From: Pseudomonadota bacterium
GTDB lineage: Bacteria > Pseudomonadota > Alphaproteobacteria > Sneathiellales > Sneathiellaceae
Direction: 5' to 3'
Assembly (NCBI GenBank): GCA_024743055.1
Contig: JANSXH010000011.1
Location: forward strand, 62,001-126,000
DNA length: 64,000 nt
A program made the translations under genes and the position numbers. Of the stretch, positions 56,942-64,000 are shown in pieces. Within the stretch, counting starts at the first letter, position 1, and every line of letters starts with the position of its first letter. A model generated the notes under the pieces. The model did not search any database and was not told the DNA's origin. It saw only the letters and a program-made list of their open reading frames with translations.

Positions 56942-58143
56942 GATTTCACCAGTTTGTATTGGGTTACTTGCCGCAATGGCTTCCAGCTCGTAAATCGGCC
57001 GATGGCGCTCGCATGGGAAATATTGAGGCGGCTAAGGTTGCCGCCATATTCACGATGTAGATGGAAGAGCTCATGCTCGCCTTCCACCGTCACTGTATTG
57101 ATGACAATTCGGCCCCTTGGTTTCAAGGCTGACCAGCAGGTTTCAAATATTCCTTCACTCAGGATACCACCGCCAATAAACACAGCGTCGGGCTCAGCCA
57201 AACCGGCACAGGCATCTGGGGCTTTTCCTTCGATGATTTTCAGTTCCGGGACACCCAGGGCACGCCGATTTTGTTCGATAAGATTAATCCTGTCGCTTGC
57301 GCACTCAATGGCAATAGCGCGGCTTTGGGCAACGGCACGCATCCATTCAATTCCGATTGATCCACTCCCGGCACCTATGTCCCAGAGAAGCTGCCCCGGC
57401 AGTGGTTCCAAGGCGGAAATCGTCGCCGCTCGAATATCTTTTTTCGTCAGCTGTCCATCATGGACATAAGCATCATCTGGCAGTCCCGGCGCTGTTGAAA
57501 AGACGCGTGTACCCGAAGCTGCCCGGCATTGGATAGCGATGGTGTTGAAATCCTTGAACCGGCTACCGGTAAAATCAGTAGCCTTACCTTTATGGCTGTC
57601 TTCTTCAGGCCCACCCATATGTTCCAAGACAGTCAGATCACTGGGTTCATACCCAAGCGAGATGAGAAGGGCAGAGACTTCTGCGGGTGTTTTTCCATTA
57701 TCGGACAGGGCAAGTATCCGCCTATCCGGTGCTAAATGCGATATGAGGCTCGCGAGCGGGCGGCCATGCAGGGTGACCATTTCCGTCGTTGCAAGGTCCC
57801 AGCCCAGTCGCGCCGCAGCGAGACTGAAGGCAGACGGCGCCGGATAGACAGCTATTTCCTCAGGGGGTAGATGTTTAGCAAAGGTTACCCCAATTCCGAA
57901 ATGCATTGGATCGCCGGTTGCCAGAATGCAGGTGGGCTCCCCACGCCGCGCCAGGATTTCCTCCACCATTTGCATAAGCGGGCTCGGCCAGGTTTTTTGT
58001 TCTCTCCCATCATCGGGCAGCATGGCGAGATGGCGATCGCCACCAATAATCAAGCTCGCCTGATCAAGGGCCTCCTGGGCTGCTGGCTTCAGGTTTTGAA
58101 GACCGTCATCACCAACGCCTATAATACTCAGCCAAGCCGTCAT
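56938..58143 (-). CDS. cobL: Precorrin-6B C5,15-methyltransferase (decarboxylating)
   Basis: This 401-residue fusion of CbiE (about 1-205; IIGVGDDGLQNLKPAAQEAL) and CbiT (about 215-400; LLWDIGAGSGSIGIEW SAM motif and VFIGGGILSEG) methylates C5 and C15 and removes the C12 acetate carboxyl. CobL is the fused form of the oxygen-dependent route, but fusions are also found with cobalt-early genes. It overlaps cobH and cobI by 4 bp each. Confidence 0.95.
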   Translation of the reverse strand: MTAWLSIIGVGDDGLQNLKPAAQEALDQASLIIGGDRHLAMLPDDGREQKTWPSPLMQMVEEILARRGEPTCILATGDPMHFGIGVTFAKHLPPEEIAVYPAPSAFSLAAARLGWDLATTEMVTLHGRPLASLISHLAPDRRILALSDNGKTPAEVSALLISLGYEPSDLTVLEHMGGPEEDSHKGKATDFTGSRFKDFNTIAIQCRAASGTRVFSTAPGLPDDAYVHDGQLTKKDIRAATISALEPLPGQLLWDIGAGSGSIGIEWMRAVAQSRAIAIECASDRINLIEQNRRALGVPELKIIEGKAPDACAGLAEPDAVFIGGGILSEGIFETCWSALKPRGRIVINTVTVEGEHELFHLHREYGGNLSRLNISHASAIGRFTSWKPLRQVTQYKLVKS

Positions 58144-58775
58144 CTCAGATCCTTTGCAATGCCAGCGAGCCCGTTGACGGTAGCGGCGGCCATCGCGCTG
58201 CCCCCGCGACGGCCGTGTAGAGTGAGATAGGGAACGCCCATGGAGCTGTCAGCCAAGGCAGCTTTGGATTCAGCCGCACCGACAAATCCTACGGGCAGGC
58301 CGATAATTGCTACAGGTCGCGCTTCGGTTATCGCCAGCATTTCCAGTAAATGAAAAAGCGCAGTAGGCGCATTGCCGAAAACGGCAACGGCCCCGTCCAA
58401 ATGCTCTTGCCAGAGTTCAATGGCTGCAGCGGAGCGCGTGGTCCCAATGTCTCTGGCCATCTCCGGAACTGCTTTGCTATTCAATGTACAGATCACGTCG
58501 TTACCATTGGTCAGAAATCTTCGTATAATGCCATGGGTTACCATTTCACAATCAGAGAGAATAGGGGCACCGGACGCCAATGCCTTCGCGGCCTTGTCTG
58601 TAAATCCTTCACTTATGTCAAGATCAGCAAGGATCTCCGGCATGCCACAGGCATGGATGATCCGGGTAGCGACGGTTTGGGTCGCTTCGTCCATGCCTGA
58701 GAAGTCTGCTTCAGCCGCAATGATGGCGAAGGATTTCTCGTAAATGGCCGCCGGATCTCGAAGGTAGTCGTACAT
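58140..58775 (-). CDS. cobH: Precorrin-8X methylmutase
   Basis: This 211-residue enzyme moves a methyl group from C11 to C12 to form hydrogenobyrinic (or cobyrinic) acid. The segment RIIHACGMPEI (about 37-47), with its conserved catalytic His, and PVAIIGLPVGFVGAAESKAAL (about 150-170) are diagnostic. It starts 5 bp after cbiX and overlaps cobL by 4 bp. Confidence 0.95.
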   Translation of the reverse strand: MYDYLRDPAAIYEKSFAIIAAEADFSGMDEATQTVATRIIHACGMPEILADLDISEGFTDKAAKALASGAPILSDCEMVTHGIIRRFLTNGNDVICTLNSKAVPEMARDIGTTRSAAAIELWQEHLDGAVAVFGNAPTALFHLLEMLAITEARPVAIIGLPVGFVGAAESKAALADSSMGVPYLTLHGRRGGSAMAAATVNGLAGIAKDLR

Positions 58776-58780
58776 CGGGA

Positions 58781-59839
58781 TTACTTGCTGTCCTCTTTCA
58801 TACTAACTGGTCCGAGAGGGTGATCAGCATGGGGATAGGGATGATGATGGTGATCATGAGAATGGCTGCGCCCATGATCGTGCCCATGTGCATGATCGTG
58901 GTCATGGGAGTGACTATGAGAATGATCATGATCATGGGAGTGGCCATTTGCTCCGGCATCTCCCGTTCCGATCCCCTCCACATGATGATGATGGCTTTCC
59001 TGCTTGAGGCCGACTTCATCCTCAAAGCCCAATGCCTGCTCGCGATATTTACACATGCCGCAGTTCATGTTGTTGGTGCCTTCCAGGATCTCAGTCACCC
59101 GTTCCGCGAAGCAATCAAGAACCAGCGGATGATCGTTGAGATAGGGCGCCTTGATGAACTCGATTTCCGGATGCTCTGCAGCAACCTTATCTGTGTAGTC
59201 GTAAATGCGGTTTATCAGTACGCCGGTAAACAGGAAATAGGGAAAGACAACAATCCGCTTGTACCCGAGTCGCGCTGCATGCTCGAGGCCAGGTTCCACC
59301 AACGGAAAAGTAACCCCGGAATAGACGGTCTCCCCCCAACCAAAACCCAGCCCTTCCCATAAGAGCCTCATAACCTTTGTCACATTAGAATTGGCATCTG
59401 GATCAGAAGCTCCGCGGCCAACAACAACGAGCATAGTTTCGTGCATTGGCACATCATCTTCGGCACTTTCCAGGGCTTGCCGAATGCGATCCCCGGCTGC
59501 CCGGATCATTTTTGGATCAATGCCTAGTTCACGCCCATAAGATATGGTCAGCCCGTCATGCTGGGCGGCATAGGTATTTAGGACGGAAGGGATATCATTC
59601 TTGGCATGGCCTGCAGCGAATAGCATACCGGGTATAGCCAGGATATGGTCATGACCGCTCCCCCGCAGGCGATCCAGGCCGTCCCGGATGATGGGCGTGG
59701 CAAATTCCAGAAAGCCTGAATCCACATCATATTGTGGGAGCCTCTCGGCGATACCACGGGCGACGGAACCAAATTCACGGACAGCTCCTTCATCGCGGCT
59801 ACCGTGCCCACAGACCATCACGCCATACTTTTCTGCCAT
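58781..59839 (-). CDS. cbiX: Sirohydrochlorin cobaltochelatase CbiX, long form with His-rich tail
   Basis: This chelatase (about 352 residues) inserts Co2+ into sirohydrochlorin. The class II fold has two halves (about 1-125 and 130-265), starting KYGVMVCGHGSRDEG. The C-terminal extension has MNCGMC, an MxCxxC site that in Bacillus megaterium CbiXL binds a 4Fe-4S cluster. A tail with about 30 His mixed with Asp and Ser (residues about 288-340) probably stores or passes cobalt. ATG 59839 fits the family start. It is the first gene of the minus-strand run and divergent from cobD across 85 bp. Confidence 0.95.
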   Translation of the reverse strand: MAEKYGVMVCGHGSRDEGAVREFGSVARGIAERLPQYDVDSGFLEFATPIIRDGLDRLRGSGHDHILAIPGMLFAAGHAKNDIPSVLNTYAAQHDGLTISYGRELGIDPKMIRAAGDRIRQALESAEDDVPMHETMLVVVGRGASDPDANSNVTKVMRLLWEGLGFGWGETVYSGVTFPLVEPGLEHAARLGYKRIVVFPYFLFTGVLINRIYDYTDKVAAEHPEIEFIKAPYLNDHPLVLDCFAERVTEILEGTNNMNCGMCKYREQALGFEDEVGLKQESHHHHVEGIGTGDAGANGHSHDHDHSHSHSHDHDHAHGHDHGRSHSHDHHHHPYPHADHPLGPVSMKEDSK

Positions 59840-59924
59840 GTTATTCTCCAACTTTCCGGTTATTGTCTTTGCTTGTCAGCATTTCAGGATTGACCCGGCG
59901 TCCTCGCCATACCATCTTGCGGCC

Positions 59925-60929
59925 ATGTCCACCATATTGTTCAGCACCAGCTCGGCTTTTTATACACCGACCCTTATTGTTCTCCTCGCCCTCGTTATCG
60001 ATGCGCTGGTCGGCGATCCGAAATGGTTCTACCGCTTTGTGCCGCATCCGGTAGTGATTATTGGTAAATTCGTTTCGTTTCAGGAATGGATCAATGTGCC
60101 TAGTGCAACCATTCTGGCTGGCATCGTGAATGGAGCCATTGTCACGGTACAAACTGTTGTTGTTACTGCGGGGGCAGGCTATCTGATAGCCATATACTGC
60201 CAGTCCCATCCTCTTGCCATGATTGTCCTCGCTGTCTTTGCCAGCAGTATGATTGCCTGGCGTGGATTGTGGGATCATGTGCGGGATGTTGCCGTCGGGC
60301 TTGATCGAAGTTTGGAAGAGGGGCGGACAGCCGTCTCCCATATTGTTGGTCGGGATCCGGAGACCTTGGATGAGCCGGCGATATCGCGGGCTGCTATTGA
60401 ATCGCTGTCGGAAAATTTTTCTGACGGTACTGTTGCGCCGGTTTTCTGGTTTGCGTTTCTTGGCCTTCCCGGTCTTTGTGGGTACAAAGCCATCAACACC
60501 CTCGACAGTATGATCGGGCATCGCACAAAAGAGTATGAGTTCTTCGGTAAGGTTGCCGCGCGCGTTGATGATATCGTCAATTACATTCCGGCCCGTCTCA
60601 CCGCCTTGTTGATTGCGGCGGCGGCGGCCTTTTTGGCCGAAGCCAGCAGCGCGCGCTCGCTGCGGGTCATGATCCGGGATGCTTCGCTGCATCGCAGTGT
60701 CAATGCCGGATGGCCGGAAGCGGCGATGGCGGGGGCGCTGGATATTGCGTTGGCCGGACCGCGCATTTACAACGGAGAAGAGGTCGAGGATTTCTGGATG
60801 AATGAGACAGGCCGCCGGGATATCGGCCCGGTCCATATCTACAGAGCTCTGCATTTGTATCGGATTGCCGGGGGGCTGTTGATGCTGATCCTGCTGCTGG
60901 TCGCCGCGGCGATATACGCCGTTATTTAG
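59925..60929 (+). CDS. cobD: Adenosylcobinamide-phosphate synthase (CobD/CbiB)
   Basis: This 334-residue inner-membrane protein attaches aminopropanol (phosphate) to adenosylcobyric acid. The family start LALVIDALVGDPKWFYRFVPHPV and ESLSENFSDGTVAPVFWFA (about 170-188) are clear. The ATG at 59925 was chosen by that N-terminus; the frame is open further upstream through the divergent cbiX start. It converges with cobQ, overlapping by 8 bp. It is the only plus-strand gene in this part of the cluster. Confidence 0.93.
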   Translation: MSTILFSTSSAFYTPTLIVLLALVIDALVGDPKWFYRFVPHPVVIIGKFVSFQEWINVPSATILAGIVNGAIVTVQTVVVTAGAGYLIAIYCQSHPLAMIVLAVFASSMIAWRGLWDHVRDVAVGLDRSLEEGRTAVSHIVGRDPETLDEPAISRAAIESLSENFSDGTVAPVFWFAFLGLPGLCGYKAINTLDSMIGHRTKEYEFFGKVAARVDDIVNYIPARLTALLIAAAAAFLAEASSARSLRVMIRDASLHRSVNAGWPEAAMAGALDIALAGPRIYNGEEVEDFWMNETGRRDIGPVHIYRALHLYRIAGGLLMLILLLVAAAIYAVI

Positions 60930-62385
60930 CGTCATTTGCCACCTCCAGAAGACCGTCTAAGTCCATATGCGCTTCAATATGATCTGAGAGATGATCTAAA
61001 GTATTTTCTACAACATATTCAAAATTATCAACTTTCTCTATTTTTTTATTAAACCGGTTAAATAGATTTGATCGATATTGATCGGAATTGAAGAGACCGT
61101 GGAGGTAGCCGCCCATAATGCGCCCGTCCTCGGAAATGGCACCGTCTGGGCCAGAGGACAAATGTAGCATCGGGCGGTTCAGGGCGGGGCCTTCCGTTTG
61201 ACCGACATGCATATGGTAACCGGATATGGTGGCGCCGGTCAGTAGCTCAGTACCTGTCTCTTCTTCCAGTCGTTTGCTGGCATTCATATGGGTCGAGAAA
61301 TCAAGAAGGCTGAGCCCCGCAGTTTTGCGAAGCGGCCCTTCAATACCGTCCGGATCTAGCAGCCAGGTGCCGAGCATCTGATAGCCACCGCAAATGCCGA
61401 TGACGGTGCCGCCCTGTCTGACATGGGACTGGATATCGATATCCCACCCCTGCGCTCGGACAAATTCCATATCGGCGAGGGTGGCTTTTGAGCCGGGAAG
61501 AATGATGATATCAACGCCAGTAGGAATGGGATTACCAGCTTTGATCATTTCAACCGAGACACCCGGCTCCACCAGCAGTGGATCGAAGTCATCGAAGTTT
61601 GAGATGCGGGAGAGGACAGGCACGGCAATGCGCAAATTTCCATCTCTTGCCGGCTCAGATGTAATGGCGAAAGCATCTTCCGGGGGGAGCTTATGAGCGT
61701 CTGCGAAGTAGGGGAGAACGCCATAGTTTTTCAGGCCGGTTTTCTCGGTGAGAATTTCAAGGCCGTCATCAAACAAGGACAAGTCGCCGCGGAATTTATT
61801 GATGATATAGCCTTTGAGCCGCGCTTTCTCTGAGGGAGAGAGAAGGGAGTGGGTGCCGACGATCTGAGCGATGACCCCGCCGCGATCGATATCACCCGCC
61901 AAAATCACCGGGACATCGGCCGCCTCGGCAAAGCCCATATTGGCAATGTCGTTCTTGCGAAGATTAACTTCAGCGGGACTGCCGGCGCCTTCAATAAGGA
62001 CGAGGTCAGCCTCGCCTGCGAGCCGTTGATAACTTTCAAGCACTTTATCCAGCAGTTTGGGTTTGAGATCCTGATAGTCACGGGCCTTGGCATTCCCATA
62101 GATCTGACCGTGGACAATCACTTGCGCGCCGGTTTCCGATTGCGGTTTTAGCAGGACCGGGTTCATGTCATTGCGAAGGGGACTGCGGGCAGCGCGGGCC
62201 TGTAACGCTTGCGCGCGGCCAATCTCTCCGCCCTCAACGGTCACTGCGGCATTGTTGGACATGTTCTGTGGCTTGAACGGCAATACTTTAAGGCCCCGAT
62301 TACTGCAGGCACGAGCAAGGCCGGCGACAAGTAGTGACTTGCCGACGTCGGATCCCGTGCCTTGTATCATCAGGGCCTTTGTCAT
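60922..62385 (-). CDS. cobQ: Cobyric acid synthase
   Basis: This 487-residue glutamine-dependent amidase acts on four side chains (b, d, e, g) of adenosylcobyrinic acid a,c-diamide. The N-terminal ATPase has QGTGSDVGKSLLVAGLARA, and the glutaminase part has VIGICGGYQMLG (about 325-337) with the catalytic Cys. Near the C-terminus (about 440-462; NLFNRFNKKIEKVDNFEYVV) the DNA becomes very AT-rich and carries AACCGGTTAAATA on the plus strand. The ATG overlaps the cobO stop by one base. The end overlaps cobD by 8 bp. Confidence 0.95.
   Translation of the reverse strand: MTKALMIQGTGSDVGKSLLVAGLARACSNRGLKVLPFKPQNMSNNAAVTVEGGEIGRAQALQARAARSPLRNDMNPVLLKPQSETGAQVIVHGQIYGNAKARDYQDLKPKLLDKVLESYQRLAGEADLVLIEGAGSPAEVNLRKNDIANMGFAEAADVPVILAGDIDRGGVIAQIVGTHSLLSPSEKARLKGYIINKFRGDLSLFDDGLEILTEKTGLKNYGVLPYFADAHKLPPEDAFAITSEPARDGNLRIAVPVLSRISNFDDFDPLLVEPGVSVEMIKAGNPIPTGVDIIILPGSKATLADMEFVRAQGWDIDIQSHVRQGGTVIGICGGYQMLGTWLLDPDGIEGPLRKTAGLSLLDFSTHMNASKRLEEETGTELLTGATISGYHMHVGQTEGPALNRPMLHLSSGPDGAISEDGRIMGGYLHGLFNSDQYRSNLFNRFNKKIEKVDNFEYVVENTLDHLSDHIEAHMDLDGLLEVANDAK
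61050..61064 (+). repeat. AACCGGTTAAATA element, copy 4 (inside cobQ)
   Basis: The 8-bp palindrome AACCGGTT (61052-61059) is followed by AAATA, matching the other three copies over 13 bases (61052-61064). The left arm has one mismatch to the 12-bp dyad. It lies in cobQ, in a roughly 90-bp AT-rich patch, and is translated as Phe-Asn-Arg-Phe-Asn from the minus strand. Confidence 0.55.
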
Positions 62386-63017
62386 CAGAATTCGATCCCG
62401 ACCTGGGCTTTGACGCCGGAGCGGAAGGGATGTTTGATCTGGGTCATCTCGGTGACCAGATCAGCGGCCTCGATCAGCTCTTCCTTGGCATTGCGCCCGG
62501 TAACGACCACATGCAGGTTTTCCGGCTTATTTTTGAGAAACTCGACCACGTCAGCCAGAGGCAGACTGTCATAACGCAGCACGATATTGAGCTCATCGAG
62601 AATGACCATGTCGAATTCCGGATTATCGCCGCGGCTGGCTTCGATCATCGCTTTCGATTTCTCCCAGGCTTTTTCGGCAGCGCGGATGTCCCGCTCTCGG
62701 TCCTGGGTTTCCCAGGTGAAGCCCTCGCCCATGCTGTGGATCTCCACCTGATCTGGAAAGGCATCGAGCACCTTGCGCTCCCCGGTTTCCCATTTGCCTT
62801 TCACATACTGGATCACGCCGACTTTCATGCCATTGCCGATGGCCCGGGCGGCAAGACCGAAAGCGGCAGTGGATTTGCCCTTGCCTTTACCCGTATGAAC
62901 AATCAGCAGACCCTTCTCGATGGTCTTGGTGGCCAGCATCTTGTCGCGCGCCGCCTTTTTCTTCGCCGCCTTTTCGTTGGCGCGGGCGATTTCCTCTGGG
63001 GTCAGGTTTGTGCTCAT
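62385..63017 (-). CDS. cobO: Cob(I)yrinic acid a,c-diamide adenosyltransferase
   Basis: This 210-residue CobA/CobO/PduO-class enzyme (the CobO type) transfers the 5'-deoxyadenosyl group of ATP to Co(I). The P-loop VHTGKGKGKSTAAFGLAARA (about 40-60) and VILDELNIVLRYD (about 140) are diagnostic. The charged N-terminal region (about 1-35) is Lys/Ala-rich. It overlaps cobN by one base and cobQ by one base in a tight minus-strand operon. Confidence 0.95.
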   Translation of the reverse strand: MSTNLTPEEIARANEKAAKKKAARDKMLATKTIEKGLLIVHTGKGKGKSTAAFGLAARAIGNGMKVGVIQYVKGKWETGERKVLDAFPDQVEIHSMGEGFTWETQDRERDIRAAEKAWEKSKAMIEASRGDNPEFDMVILDELNIVLRYDSLPLADVVEFLKNKPENLHVVVTGRNAKEELIEAADLVTEMTQIKHPFRSGVKAQVGIEF

Positions 63018-64000
63018 CAGGTGTCCTCCCGGATCAGGTCGTTGAGTTCGGTATGTAAGGTATTGCGATGGGGCTGCCAGAGATCCCGCGAGAGCGCCTC
63101 CTGGAACCGCTCCGCCATCTCGCGCAAGGCATCAGGATTGTTATCTTCCAAAAAGGCGCGGGTGGCTTCATCGCCAAGATAAGCCTCATAGAGAGCATCG
63201 AAATGATGATCCTTGACGGCACCCGTCGTGGCAGCGAAGGCGAAGAGATAGTCCACCGTGGCCGCCATTTCGAAGGCGCCCTTATAGCCATGGCGCTTGA
63301 CCCCGTCGATCCATTTTGGATTGACCGCGCGAGCCCGAACGACCCGGCCGATCTCCTCTTCAAGGGTCCGAATCTTGGGGCTCTCAGGGCGCGAATGATC
63401 GTTATGATAGACCTGCGGGGCGCTGCCCTTGAGGTGATGCACAGCCGCAGTGACCCCACCTTCAAACTGATAATAGTCATCACTGTCGAGAAGATCATGC
63501 TCCCGGTTATCCTGATTATGGATGACCGCTTCCACCTGGGAGAGGCGGCGCTCAAACAATTTATGCTCAGCCACCCCTTCTTCTCCGGCCCCATAGGCAT
63601 AGCCGCCCCAGGCCACATAGGCCCGGGCCAGATCAGAGCTGTCATTCCAGCCTTTCTCATCCATCAAGGCCTGCAATCCCGCCCCATACGCGCCGGGTTT
63701 AGAGCCGAACAGGCGATAGGCCGCGCGTTTTTCTGCGGCATCCGCAGAGAGCCCGCCCGCTTCCAGTTCAGTTCTATCTGCCTGAACCTTGGCGGCCAGC
63801 GGATTGGTTTTCGCATCTTCCTCGAGGGCTGCAACCCCTCGCACTGCACTGTCAAACAAGGCCATCTGCTGCGGAAAGGCATCGCGGAAAAAGCCGGAGA
63901 CACGCAAGGTCACATCCACCCGTGGCCGATCCAGCAATGAGGCGGGCAGGATTTCGAAGCCGGTCACCCGGTTGGACGCGGTGTCCCAGGTTGGGCGGAC
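63017..64000 (-). CDS. cobN: Cobaltochelatase subunit CobN, C-terminal part (runs off the window)
   Basis: This is the C-terminal 327 residues of a very large (usually about 1,200-1,300 residues) chelatase subunit that, with CobS and CobT (the AAA+ subunits), inserts cobalt late into hydrogenobyrinic acid a,c-diamide. RPTWDTASNRVTGFEILP is the conserved segment just inside the cut, followed by PRVDVTLRVSGFFRDAFP. The reading frame is open to the window edge, so the gene continues upstream beyond 64000. The AAA+ chelatase subunits are not in this window. Confidence 0.92.
   Translation of the reverse strand, partial: VRPTWDTASNRVTGFEILPASLLDRPRVDVTLRVSGFFRDAFPQQMALFDSAVRGVAALEEDAKTNPLAAKVQADRTELEAGGLSADAAEKRAAYRLFGSKPGAYGAGLQALMDEKGWNDSSDLARAYVAWGGYAYGAGEEGVAEHKLFERRLSQVEAVIHNQDNREHDLLDSDDYYQFEGGVTAAVHHLKGSAPQVYHNDHSRPESPKIRTLEEEIGRVVRARAVNPKWIDGVKRHGYKGAFEMAATVDYLFAFAATTGAVKDHHFDALYEAYLGDEATRAFLEDNNPDALREMAERFQEALSRDLWQPHRNTLHTELNDLIREDT

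Noticed and set aside
59841-60935. 364-codon minus-strand frame opposite cobD
   Set aside because: It covers the cobD gene exactly antisense and has a low-complexity, Arg/Gln-rich translation.
63068-63940. 290-codon plus-strand frame opposite cobN
   Set aside because: It lies within the strongly conserved C-terminal part of CobN and has no recognisable domain.
48341-64000. Cobalamin riboswitch for the cob genes
   Set aside because: I looked at the gaps 51781-51849, 59840-59924 and the operon joints. None has room for a typical 200-nt riboswitch or a recognisable B12 box. One may exist upstream of cobN outside the window.

Overview
The window looks like a chromosomal segment of a free-living, probably marine alphaproteobacterium. 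Grounds: moderate GC, Rhodospirillales/Sneathiella-like gene content, a long purine-catabolism cluster with a membrane cytochrome-c urate oxidase, a CbiG-CobJ fusion inside a nearly complete cobalamin cluster, and an ornithine-lipid synthase (OlsB). The taxon is inferred from gene content; I ran no database search. I found no tRNA, rRNA, insertion sequence, phage gene or CRISPR array.

Layout. 0-6 kb: acetyl-CoA synthetase, a receiver-only response regulator, a two-TM small protein and an SLC5-transporter/histidine-kinase hybrid, which together resemble an acetate-responsive switch. 6-13 kb: single metabolic genes (YtoQ, TSUP transporter, zinc-free alcohol dehydrogenase/quinone reductase, FAH-family hydrolase, beta-lactamase-like hydrolase, GFA protein, RidA, tautomerase) and an M24-fold enzyme that aligns closely with the DMSP lyase DddP. 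13-17.4 kb: OlsB, a VOC protein divergent from a tandem-winged-helix HxlR-like regulator, urate oxidase PuuD, and a LysR regulator. A five-copy 26-bp tandem repeat lies between puuD and the LysR gene.

17.4-33.6 kb is a purine degradation island. One minus-strand run carries uraH, xdhA, xdhB, xdhC, a BMP-type ABC importer, adenine deaminase and a cysteine desulfurase. A divergent plus-strand run carries a GntR regulator, puuE, uraD, alc and allA. With puuD this covers every step from adenine to glyoxylate plus urea. XdhC together with the cysteine desulfurase suggests dedicated sulfuration of the molybdenum cofactor. The uraH/GntR gap holds three TTGT-type sites exactly 22 bp apart.

33.6-48.3 kb: a GNAT acetyltransferase, an RND/MMPL-type exporter, the helicase HrpB, then a type I secretion system (two different ABC exporters and one HlyD adaptor, overlapping by 4 bp) divergent from a 1,213-1,217-residue calcium-binding RTX protein that is its likely cargo.

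48.3-64 kb: cobalamin biosynthesis (cobS, cobU, cobB, cobA, cbiD, cobK, cobM, cbiG-cobJ, cobI, cobL, cobH, cbiX, cobD, cobQ, cobO and the end of cobN). It mixes early-cobalt genes (CbiX, CbiD, CbiG) with late-cobalt genes (CobN, CobO). No cobalamin riboswitch was recognised in the window.

Across the window, a 13-base element (AACCGGTTAAATA, containing a palindrome) occurs four times, each in an AT-rich patch. Two copies are intergenic and two lie inside the coding regions of xdhC and cobQ.
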